DNA of 16,283 nucleotides from a bacterium. Its GTDB lineage: Bacteria; Verrucomicrobiota; Verrucomicrobiae; JAJYAR01. Shown here piece after piece: positions 1 through 6,383 of this stretch. The translations under genes were made by a program, and so were the position numbers. Numbering within the stretch: position 1 is the stretch's first letter; each line of letters starts with the position of its first letter. The stretch is from the NCBI GenBank assembly GCA_021779435.1, contig JAJYAR010000004.1, forward strand, positions 5,903 to 22,185, written 5' to 3'. The notes below the pieces were generated by a model, which was not told the DNA's origin, ran no database searches, and worked only from the letters and a program-made list of their open reading frames with translations.

Positions 1-1139
1 TAGTAGCCGTCGGCCTGGATGTTGGGGGCGATATTGCCCTCGTACAGGTTGAAGTTGTTGTGCGGCCCATGGTTGGTGTCGAGGCCCGCGCCGGGACGGC
101 TGTCGAGGAGGAAGTTGTAGGCGAACACATTGCCGGACGAGCCGTGGTTCACCTCGATCAGCGGGAAAGCCTTGTAGATGATATTGTCCTCGAACAGGCC
201 GCCGGAGCAGGTGTTCCACATGATGCCGGAACCGTTCGGGCTGCCGCCGTTGCCGACCACATCGAGGAAGCAGTGGCGGATTTCCATGTTGAGCGAGTTC
301 GCGAAGTACATGTGCACGTTCTTCGCGTTCTTGCTGTGCACGTTCTTGATCCAGCTGTTGTAGCACTGCTCGCCGAAGATCACGTACTGCGTGCGGTTCG
401 CCGAGTCGATGACGAAGTCCTCGAGGCCGATGCCAACGCCGGACTGGCGGGCGATGTTCACGCGCGTCGTGAGGCGGCCGCTGCCGTAGTCGCTGTAGAG
501 CCGGGGGAAGATGGTCAGCGTATTGCCGCTCTTTCCGGTGATGCGCACCATCTGGCGCCGCATGTAGTCATAGCCATGGACTGAGATGACGGGGAACGAG
601 GGGTCGTTTCCGATCGAGATCTGGACCAGCTGGCCGACGGCGAACGCCGAGGCGTCGGCAAGGGTGATCGATGTGCTGCCCTTGGCCAGGCCGGCGGTGA
701 TGTTGTTGCCGGTTGCCGGCTGCGCCCACTGGTAGTCGGAGCCACTGCCCATGTAGATGCCCTGGCCGGTGGCCGCGCAGTCGATGACCGTGCTTTCTCC
801 GGCGCCGCGCAGGGTGATTTGCTTCGTGGCAATATAGATCGAGGAGTTTGTCAGATACCGGCCCGAGGGAAGATAGATGACATCGCCCGGAGCCGCTGCG
901 GTGATTGCGGCGTTGATCGCGGGACTGGCATCCGTGGCGCCGGTTGCGTCCGCGTTGTACGGCGACTTCGTCACATCGATGATGTGATTGCGATCGGTCG
1001 GAATTCCTCCGATCACGCCGACTGTCACTCCGGGAGTCCAGTCGACCAACTGGCTGGCGGGGATGATCTCTGCGGGAAGTTGCGCGGCGAACAACGTCGC
1101 TGCAACGATCGAAAGTAGGATCGGTCTTTGAATGCTCAT
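1..1139 (-). CDS. Secreted right-handed parallel beta-helix protein (pectate-lyase-like), C-terminal end outside window
   Basis: From the ATG at 1139 the frame is open to position 1, giving 379 codons without a stop; the gene continues off the left edge. The N-terminus (MSIQRPILLSIVAATLFAAQLPA) is a Sec signal peptide with a likely cleavage after LPA. It is followed by IIDVTKSPYNADATGATDAS and PGDVIYLPSGRYL, the entry motif of the pectate-lyase-3/phage-tailspike beta-helix family. Then come short repeated strands ending in N/G turns (VIDSANRTQYVIFGEQC, WIKNVHSKNAKNVHMYFAN, MEIRHCFLDVVGNGG, GGLFEDNIIYKAF). Such proteins bind, lyse or epimerise polysaccharides outside the cell. In this cluster it could trim or modify the product, but catalytic residues cannot be assigned from the visible part. 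An 82-bp gap precedes it, so it may have its own control. Confidence 0.88.
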   Translation of the reverse strand, partial: MSIQRPILLSIVAATLFAAQLPAEIIPASQLVDWTPGVTVGVIGGIPTDRNHIIDVTKSPYNADATGATDASPAINAAITAAAPGDVIYLPSGRYLTNSSIYIATKQITLRGAGESTVIDCAATGQGIYMGSGSDYQWAQPATGNNITAGLAKGSTSITLADASAFAVGQLVQISIGNDPSFPVISVHGYDYMRRQMVRITGKSGNTLTIFPRLYSDYGSGRLTTRVNIARQSGVGIGLEDFVIDSANRTQYVIFGEQCYNSWIKNVHSKNAKNVHMYFANSLNMEIRHCFLDVVGNGGSPNGSGIMWNTCSGGLFEDNIIYKAFPLIEVNHGSSGNVFAYNFLLDSRPGAGLDTNHGPHNNFNLYEGNIAPNIQADGY

Positions 1140-1156
1140 GCGGGTTATGCGGTCGA

Positions 1157-1199
1157 CCGTCCGGCGTGCGCAGAACCGTTCAAGACGAAATCCGGACGG
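1157..1199 (-). other. Inverted repeat in the gap before the beta-helix gene
   Basis: Perfect 8-bp arms ccgtccgg (1157-1164) and ccggacgg (1192-1199) are separated by 27 bases, in the 82-bp gap between the polymerase stop and the beta-helix start. No T-run follows in the direction of transcription, so an intrinsic terminator is not supported. It could be a protein-binding site or leader hairpin controlling the last gene separately. Confidence 0.35.
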
Positions 1200-1221
1200 C
1201 TCAGGCGGATTGACACAAAAT

Positions 1222-2646
1222 TCAAAACGGAATTGAGGCGCGTCGTGACGGCGCAAATTGCGGCGTACGCGGGTGAATGCGCGATCCATTGCCCGCAGTG
1301 CGGGACTGAAGCGTCGACGCGTCGTCGAGCGGCGCCGGGGCGGCCTGGGGCGCCCGCACTGCGCCGGGCAGCTTCATGGTGACCAGAAGCAGGGTGAACC
1401 AGAGCGGGTCCAGCCGCAGATAGCTCACCTCGGACAAATTGTAGAGAACCGCGGAAACCCAGATCGGAAGCGCCAGCAGCGCGAAGTCGGCATCCTCGAA
1501 GTAGCGGTTGATTGCCGAGATCCCGATGGCGAGCAGGAACAGGCCGAGCAGCACGCAGCCGACGATCCCGCCATCGAGGTACGTCTCGATGTAGCCGCTG
1601 TGCGCCGAGTTCAGCGAAATGAGCGCATCCGCAATGGCGCGGCCCTTGTCGCTGTCCCAGAACATGTAGAAACCGCCGCCCAGCATCGGCTCGTGCTGCT
1701 GTTCGAGCGTGAGCCTCCAGATTTCGGTACGGCCCGTCAGGGTGGGGTTTCGATTCAGCGCCTTCAGGGCCGTCTCGGAGAAGCCGACGACGTTGTCGAC
1801 CGCGAACAGCCCCATGAACGCGATCAGCATCGCCGTCAGCAGCGACTTGCCATTGCGCCGGCGGAGGAACCACGGCCTGGCAAGGAAAAGGACGGCGGCG
1901 AGCAGCAGGCAGATGAGCGAGGTCTTGCTGTCGCAGACGATGAGCAGCCACATGCCGGTGGCGAGCACGCCGGCAGTGATGAGCACGCGCCGGCGGTCCG
2001 ACTTCCAGGCGCCGTCGCGAATCAGATCGGAAAGCTCCCAGAGGAGGAACAGCCCGAAGACGAACGCGATTTCGCCAAGCGAGTTCTTTTGCGTCGTCAC
2101 TCCGGTGAACATCGGCTCTCCGCCCATGCTGAAGGAGCGTCCGATGCCCGGGAAATATTTCCCGAACACGACCGACATCGGGAACAGGACGTACGACACG
2201 CGCACGAAAAGACAGCGGCATGCGTTGACCGGATCGGGTGACGTGCGAATCACCAGTGCGATGAGCACGCACACGAAGTCCTTCATGAGGCGCTTCGCCG
2301 AGGTGCCCGTGTCGACCGACCACAATGCGCTCAGGAGGAAGAACCCGTACAGGAGGAACAGGGTCTTGTTGCTGCCGAGGAAGGTGGCCAGCGAGACGCC
2401 GCGTGCGCTGAGCGTCACCAGCGACACGACGATCAGGAATCCGAAGAACGCCGTGTTGATCGGATTTCCTTCCGAGCTGCCGCCGTACGACCCCAGCCAG
2501 TACGAAAGCGGGCGTGAGCCGATGATGCCCAGAAAGACCGCGCAGATCAGCAGCACCCGGGACGCGAGCGACCGCCAGCGCATGTCCTGGCGTATGAGCC
2601 AGAACACGGTCCCGTAGCCGAGAAGGAGTGCCAGGGGGGGAGGCAT
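1222..2646 (-). CDS. O-antigen polymerase/ligase-like membrane protein (Wzy/WaaL superfamily)
   Basis: The 474-residue protein is very hydrophobic, with about ten or more membrane segments (first ones near 5-17, 28-42, 64-78, 95-108). It has the large periplasmic loop (about 290-360) typical of O-antigen polymerases and ligases. Family landmarks are TTQKNSLGEI (184-193), NPTLTGRTEIW (300-310), GGGFYMFW (323-330) and NSAHSGYIETYLDGGIVG (346-363). It would polymerise undecaprenyl-linked repeat units in the periplasm, working with the Wzz/Wzc-like protein. Polymerase is favoured over ligase because of the exopolysaccharide context, but sequence alone does not decide. The frame extends far upstream only as a shadow of the deacetylase gene; ATG 2646, 23 bases after that stop, is the sensible start. 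The C-terminal 45 residues are Ala/Pro/Arg-rich and probably unstructured. Confidence 0.9.
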   Translation of the reverse strand: MPPPLALLLGYGTVFWLIRQDMRWRSLASRVLLICAVFLGIIGSRPLSYWLGSYGGSSEGNPINTAFFGFLIVVSLVTLSARGVSLATFLGSNKTLFLLYGFFLLSALWSVDTGTSAKRLMKDFVCVLIALVIRTSPDPVNACRCLFVRVSYVLFPMSVVFGKYFPGIGRSFSMGGEPMFTGVTTQKNSLGEIAFVFGLFLLWELSDLIRDGAWKSDRRRVLITAGVLATGMWLLIVCDSKTSLICLLLAAVLFLARPWFLRRRNGKSLLTAMLIAFMGLFAVDNVVGFSETALKALNRNPTLTGRTEIWRLTLEQQHEPMLGGGFYMFWDSDKGRAIADALISLNSAHSGYIETYLDGGIVGCVLLGLFLLAIGISAINRYFEDADFALLALPIWVSAVLYNLSEVSYLRLDPLWFTLLLVTMKLPGAVRAPQAAPAPLDDASTLQSRTAGNGSRIHPRTPQFAPSRRASIPF

Positions 2647-2669
2647 TGCGAGCGGAGGAAGTCCGACGG

Positions 2670-3512
2670 TCAGCGGCGAACCGGGCTTGCGCCAAAGTCG
2701 AGATCCTGGACGACGGGGTCGACGCGCGCGGCCGCGACGGCCGCGAGCGCGGCCTTCCGGCCGTTGAGCGACTCGAGGGCTGCGGCCACCGGGAGGATGA
2801 CGGCGCCGCTCGTCGCCGCCCAGCGTACCACCTCGTGGAACAGGCTGGTCGGGCAGCCGTACCGGGTCGGGTTCGCGGTCACGTCGTGCGTGGCGAAGAT
2901 CAGCCAGCCGCCTTCGGCGACCGTCGCTTCGATCATGCACCGGATCGCGTCGGGGTTGTCGCGACTCTGCTCGAGAAAGAATCCATCGAGGTAGTTGAGA
3001 TCCACCTCGCCCCGGTTGAAGCGCTGCCCGCCGCCGCGTGCGCACGGCAGGGAGCGGGCGACTCTGCATTTTGTCGCGGGCCGGGGATGGCTGATCGGGT
3101 AGGAAAGCGACCGGAAACGCGCTCCGGGGACGATGGCCCGCAGCGCGTCGGCATTGCGCCGCATGGAGCTGTCGAACCGCTCGGTGGGCGTCTCCCACGC
3201 GGGGCAGTGATCGAAGGTGTGGCAGCCGAGTTCGTGGCCACGGCCGCACGTCTCGACCAGATCGGCGGTGTTGAAGATCGTGCCGGTCGGCGCGGTCGTG
3301 CCTGCCAGGCCGAGCGACGCGTAGTACGTGCCGCGCACCCCGAAGTCCTCGAGAATGGCGCCGCCCTCGAGAAGTGCCGAGCGGGGAAAGTCGTCGAAGC
3401 TGAACGAAATGATGGCGGGACCCGGCGGGAGCCGGTACATGCGCCGCCCGAGCCATTTCGCGAGCCGCCGCTGAACCGCGGTGTGGAGCCGACGTGTGGT
3501 CAGCGGTCTCAT
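2670..3512 (-). CDS. Polysaccharide deacetylase (NodB-like, CE4 type)
   Basis: This 280-residue protein has the NodB signatures: SFSFDDF (36-42, D40/D41) for the catalytic base and metal, and GCHTFDH (96-102) with H98 and H102 as the metal-binding pair. A later ATHDVTANPTRYG segment supplies another histidine of the active site. These zinc-type esterases remove N- or O-acetyl groups from sugars. No clear signal peptide is present; the basic N-terminus (MRPLTTRRLHTAVQRRLAKWLGRR) suggests a cytoplasmic or membrane-associated enzyme acting on the lipid-linked unit. The ATG at 3512 overlaps the previous stop by four bases; upstream extension of the frame is a shadow of the GT32 gene. It is a separate protein from the deacetylase-like domain fused to GT4 in the same cluster. 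Confidence 0.9.
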   Translation of the reverse strand: MRPLTTRRLHTAVQRRLAKWLGRRMYRLPPGPAIISFSFDDFPRSALLEGGAILEDFGVRGTYYASLGLAGTTAPTGTIFNTADLVETCGRGHELGCHTFDHCPAWETPTERFDSSMRRNADALRAIVPGARFRSLSYPISHPRPATKCRVARSLPCARGGGQRFNRGEVDLNYLDGFFLEQSRDNPDAIRCMIEATVAEGGWLIFATHDVTANPTRYGCPTSLFHEVVRWAATSGAVILPVAAALESLNGRKAALAAVAAARVDPVVQDLDFGASPVRR

Positions 3513-4312
3513 GCGAACGCGGGAACGCTGTCGCGGGTCGGCCCGAGCCGGAGGCTGCCGGCCATGTAGCGGCGCCGGCGGTTGTTCTCCCACAGGCGCG
3601 CGATGCGCCGCCAGAGAACATTGTTCCGTTTGCGCCACGAGGCGGCCATCAGGTGAACGCCGTACCGGCCGAAACGATGCCAGTTCTGCTCCTCGCACAC
3701 ATTGCCGGGCGAGAGGATGGTGACGTTGCGGCGGGAGCGCACGTCCTCGGCATACGTACGGGTGACGAGCGCGGGTCCGGTGGTGTTGAAGACGTGGTAC
3801 GCCGCGCGAAACGGGGCCGGAATTCCGCGATGGAGCTGGTTGGCCCACGACGGATCGCTTTGCGCACGGCCGCAGTTCTCGGCGACGGCACCGAGGAAGG
3901 GATCGTCGGGGGCTGCGCCGAAGGCGTAGTTGCCGAGCTCCCAGTCTATCCCGGCGGTCTTGCGGAGATAGCTGTTGATCGTGAGCTCCTCGAACGGGAA
4001 CACGCAGGCGTGCGTGGTGAGTTCGTTGAGCGGCTCCGACAGCAGCACGTCCAGGTCGAAGTAGAAGCCGCCGTATTTGAGCACGGCGAGGTACCGGAAA
4101 TAGTCGACCTTCTGGATCGCCAGGGGAAAGGCGTCGAACAGGGCCCGCTGCGCGCGGGGCTGTGCGGCCATGAAGCGCATCATGTCTTCGTCGTCGAAGA
4201 GCATGTGCTCCCAGTCGGGATGCAGAAGCTTCAGATTCGCCACGGACGCATTCGCCAGAGGCGAAAGGTCGCGGGTCTTGGCCTTTTGGATGATTCTCTT
4301 CGGAATGGGCAT
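3509..4312 (-). CDS. GT32-type glycosyltransferase (capsular/OCH1-like, DXD sugar-binding)
   Basis: This 267-residue protein begins PIPKRIIQ, typical of the DXD-containing sugar transferase group. It has the core KVDYFRYLAVLKYGGFYFDLDV (68-89) with the metal/nucleotide-sugar-binding D86-L87-D88. Downstream NYAFGAAPDDPF, FNTTGPALVTRTYAE and GRYGVHLMAASWRK fit the same family. It is soluble, with no membrane segment, and would add one sugar in the cytoplasm to the lipid-linked glycan. It starts 25 bases after the asparagine-synthetase-like stop with no visible Shine-Dalgarno site, and its TGA overlaps the ATG of the deacetylase gene (ATGA). Donor sugar unknown. Confidence 0.9.
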   Translation of the reverse strand: MPIPKRIIQKAKTRDLSPLANASVANLKLLHPDWEHMLFDDEDMMRFMAAQPRAQRALFDAFPLAIQKVDYFRYLAVLKYGGFYFDLDVLLSEPLNELTTHACVFPFEELTINSYLRKTAGIDWELGNYAFGAAPDDPFLGAVAENCGRAQSDPSWANQLHRGIPAPFRAAYHVFNTTGPALVTRTYAEDVRSRRNVTILSPGNVCEEQNWHRFGRYGVHLMAASWRKRNNVLWRRIARLWENNRRRRYMAGSLRLGPTRDSVPAFA

Positions 4313-4337
4313 GGAAGCGGGAGCGAAGCGGTGCGGA

Positions 4338-6149
4338 TCAGTGCTGGTGGACGAGAAGGTCCTCGATCAGTTCGAGCGTGAGCGCCGTATGAAGGCCGAG
4401 CGTGTGATTGCCGCGTCCGGAGAGGTGGGACTCGGCCATCCGGCTGACGGCGCCGGCGCGGTAGCACGCGGGCTGGCTCGAGCGCTCGAGCGCGTGCTGG
4501 CGCACGTAGCGGCTCAGCGCATCGCGGTACCAGATCCGGAAATGGTAGAACTTGTGCCGTCCCAGGAACAGGCGCTCGAGGTGCAGTCGCGTGAGCATCC
4601 TGTCCGTCTGGGCGAGCCACGTGGGCATGCCATAGTCGTACGCGTACTCGGCCTTGACCGTGAATTCCTGCCAGCGTGCGGCAACGCCGGTCATGACACG
4701 CGAGCCGCCGACCCGCAGTGCACGGTCGGTCGCGACAGAGGCGAGCGACGCGTTTCCGTCGGCAATCAGTTCGAGGAGCGTCTGCGCGCTCGTGCGCCGG
4801 TCCACCGGCGCGCGATACGCGAGCGCGACGAGCTCGTTGTCGAGGAACGGAGAACGCGGGACGATCTCCGCGCGTTCCATCGTGCGCCGGGCGTAGTGGT
4901 GCCACGGCATCTGCTTGAACGCGATGAACGAGAGCCGATGGCACCGGGACTCCTCCGCGCACGTGAGCGAAGCCTCCTCGAGGAGCCTGGCGAACTCTGG
5001 CGTGAAGGCGGTCGTGTCCGTCTTCCGCGGCTTGAGCACGACGTTCAGCCTCAGGATCTCGGAGCCGTAGTTGCCCGTGAGACGCACCGGCGCGATGCCG
5101 CTCGCGATCCGGTTGACGTGCAGCTCGACCGCGCCGGAGACGTCCATGGTCCCGTCGCTGACGTGAATGGCCTTTTCGGCGAGCACGTCGAAATCCTCGA
5201 AAAACTCGTCCGAGACACGGATGGTCGTGTGCGGGTGATTGCAGAGGCTCGCCAGGCGGCGGGCGATCGTCACGTCGGCGCAATTCCGATACGGACCCGC
5301 GAACGTGTAGCACGGAAGAGTCCCGGGTTCGACGCCGGCCCAGGCGATCACGGCGCGGCTGTCGAGGCCGCCCGTCAGAGAGAGCGCGACCGATGCGCCA
5401 CCACGAAGCTGCCGGGCCGTCGCGCGGGCGAACACGTCGCGCAGCTGCGCACGGTACTCGTCGGGAGCGAGCAGGTCCTGCTGTTCCCACTCGGCGGGGT
5501 CGAAGTACTTCTCCTTCCGGACCGCTCCGGACGCGCTGAACGTCCAGGCCGACGCCGGCGGCAGGAGGTGCATCCCAGGGAAGATCGTGCGATTCTGAAG
5601 GACGCACCCGAGCGCGACGTACTCGGCCAGGCCGCGCTGGTCCAGGGTTCGCAGAGCCGGGTGGGCGGCGAGGAGCGCCTTGGCTTCGGAGGCGAAGTGG
5701 AATCCGTCCCTGGACTCATGATAGTAAAGCCGGCCCAGGCCGTAGCGGTCGTTGAAGATCGTCAGGCAGTTGCGGCGAAGATCGACGAGCACGCCGCTGA
5801 ACTGGCCGTTGAGGTCGCGGAGAAACTGACGCTCGCTGGACTGGTAGCGGTCGAGCAACGCAGCCACGTCTGCTTCGCGGGATCCGGTGGACGGCCGCGT
5901 GCCCGGGTTCGTTCCGGAGAAGTCCTCGCCCGTGAACAGAAGGCATACGGTCGACTCCCGGTTCCAGACGATCGTCGGGTTGGCCGGGTGGTCCTGCTGG
6001 GAAACCCATCCCAGCGTGGCCCCGAGCGGCGCAATCGAACACCGTCCGGTGCTGGACGCCAGTCCGGCGCCCATGCGCTGGAGCATGGTGTCGATGCTGT
6101 CGCCGGCCGGTGTTCCAGGCGTGGCTATGATTCCGGCGATGGCTGGCAT
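4338..6149 (-). CDS. Asparagine-synthetase-like amide ligase lacking the glutaminase cysteine
   Basis: The 603-residue protein has the two-domain AsnB plan. The N-terminal Ntn/glutaminase-fold domain (about 1-200) keeps structural landmarks such as NDRYGLGRLYY (133-143) and HFASEAKALL (151-160). It begins MPAIAGI where functional enzymes begin MCGIAGI, so the catalytic Cys2 is absent; the usual NGEIYN region reads TGEDFS. The C-terminal synthetase domain has the ATP pyrophosphatase loop SLTGGLDSR (257-265), so substrate adenylation is probably retained. By comparison with beta-lactam synthetase and lasso-peptide cyclases, which also lost glutaminase activity, it may form an amide using free ammonia or another amine. 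In this cluster the likely target is a uronic acid or an acyl group on the glycan; this is inference. The start lies 11 bases after a tRNA-like element. Confidence 0.88.
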   Translation of the reverse strand: MPAIAGIIATPGTPAGDSIDTMLQRMGAGLASSTGRCSIAPLGATLGWVSQQDHPANPTIVWNRESTVCLLFTGEDFSGTNPGTRPSTGSREADVAALLDRYQSSERQFLRDLNGQFSGVLVDLRRNCLTIFNDRYGLGRLYYHESRDGFHFASEAKALLAAHPALRTLDQRGLAEYVALGCVLQNRTIFPGMHLLPPASAWTFSASGAVRKEKYFDPAEWEQQDLLAPDEYRAQLRDVFARATARQLRGGASVALSLTGGLDSRAVIAWAGVEPGTLPCYTFAGPYRNCADVTIARRLASLCNHPHTTIRVSDEFFEDFDVLAEKAIHVSDGTMDVSGAVELHVNRIASGIAPVRLTGNYGSEILRLNVVLKPRKTDTTAFTPEFARLLEEASLTCAEESRCHRLSFIAFKQMPWHHYARRTMERAEIVPRSPFLDNELVALAYRAPVDRRTSAQTLLELIADGNASLASVATDRALRVGGSRVMTGVAARWQEFTVKAEYAYDYGMPTWLAQTDRMLTRLHLERLFLGRHKFYHFRIWYRDALSRYVRQHALERSSQPACYRAGAVSRMAESHLSGRGNHTLGLHTALTLELIEDLLVHQH

Positions 6150-6151
6150 GT

Positions 6152-6235
6152 GGGAAAGAGTGGAGCAGGGAGGGTTCGAACATCCGCCTCCGTCCTTGCG
6201 AACGGTGCTCTGCCGACTGAGCTACTGCCCCGAAA
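6152..6235 (-). repeat. 84-bp direct repeat unit, copy 2 (with 6300-6383)
   Basis: Partner of the unit at 6300-6383, offset by 148 bp, with five substitutions and no insertions or deletions. It contains the second tRNA-like element. Confidence 0.85.
6161..6231 (-). tRNA. tRNA-like element, copy 2 in transcription order (alanine-type acceptor stem, abnormal anticodon arm)
   Basis: This is a second 71-base cloverleaf 148 bp downstream of the first, with the same acceptor stem (GGGGCAG/CTGCTCC, G3:U70), A73, D-stem, G18G19 (AGTCGGCA loop), T-loop TTCGAAC, four-base variable region and six-base CGCAAG anticodon loop. Within the tRNA body it differs from copy 1 at only five sites: two in the D-loop, one in the T-stem (position 62, C instead of T, still unpaired with T52), and positions 27 and 43. 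There C27:G43 replaces T27:A43, a compensated change that argues the arm is kept folded. CCA is not encoded. The 3' end lies 11 bases before the ATG of the asparagine-synthetase-like gene. Whether it is charged or processed is unknown. Confidence 0.55.
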
Positions 6236-6262
6236 TGGGTGGTGTGGAGTGAGGAGGGAACA

Positions 6263-6294
6263 CGGCGGCGGGCGCGTCGCGCCGCGGTCCGCCG
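6263..6294 (-). other. GC-rich nested hairpin between the two tRNA-like elements
   Basis: Outer arms cggcgg (6263-6268) and ccgccg (6289-6294) enclose a perfect 6-bp inverted repeat with a single central base (6271-6283). No T-run follows on the minus strand, so it is not a standard intrinsic terminator. It could separate or help process the two tRNA-like RNAs, but GC-rich spacers form such hairpins easily. Confidence 0.35.
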
Positions 6295-6299
6295 GTCGA

Positions 6300-6383
6300 G
6301 GGAAAGAGTGGAGCAGGGAAGGTTCGAACATCCGCCTTCGTCCTTGCGAACGATGCTCTTCCAACTGAGCTACTGCCCCGAAA
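6300..6383 (-). repeat. 84-bp direct repeat unit, copy 1 (with 6152-6235)
   Basis: This unit and the one at 6152-6235 match at 79 of 84 positions. The identity reaches beyond the tRNA-like core: TTTCG precedes it and CTCTTTCCC follows it on the minus strand in both copies. The short flanks suggest a local duplication of a unit larger than the cloverleaf, or conserved processing sequence. Confidence 0.85.
6309..6379 (-). tRNA. tRNA-like element, copy 1 in transcription order (alanine-type acceptor stem, abnormal anticodon arm)
   Basis: Seventy-one bases on the minus strand fold as a cloverleaf. The acceptor GGGGCAG pairs with CTGCTCC, including a G3:U70 wobble, the alanyl-tRNA synthetase identity element, followed by A73. 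T8-A9, a GCTC/GAGC D-stem with G18G19 (AGTTGGAA loop) and a TTCGAAC T-loop are also present. Departures from a normal tRNA: the anticodon arm is TCGTT/GACGA with only six loop bases (CGCAAG), the variable region is four bases, and the T-stem has a T52:T62 mismatch. CCA is not encoded. If the loop is read as TTCGCAA, the anticodon is CGC (alanine), but the 5' stem strand is then too short. It may be a degenerate tRNA-Ala or a non-translational tRNA. It overlaps the preceding gene's stop codon. Confidence 0.55.

Noticed and set aside
1145..2695. 516-codon minus-strand frame overlapping the polymerase gene
   Set aside because: It is in another frame of the same strand, encodes an Arg-rich low-complexity product, and lacks the membrane segments seen in the true frame.
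2647..3621. Long N-terminal extension of the polymerase frame
   Set aside because: The extension overlaps the deacetylase gene and has shadow-like Arg/Ala composition; the membrane protein begins naturally at ATG 2646.
6263..6294. Rho-independent terminator between the tRNA-like elements
   Set aside because: The hairpin is strong but no run of T follows it in the transcription direction.
4170..6368. 732-codon open frame on the plus strand
   Set aside because: It lies antisense to the GT32 and asparagine-synthetase-like genes and runs through both tRNA-like elements. Its product is Arg/Ala/Glu-rich with no family motifs, as expected from GC-rich antisense frames.
6161..6379. CRISPR-like or insertion-sequence interpretation of the direct repeats
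   Set aside because: Only two units are present, they fold as tRNA, and there are no transposase remnants, terminal inverted repeats or cas genes nearby.
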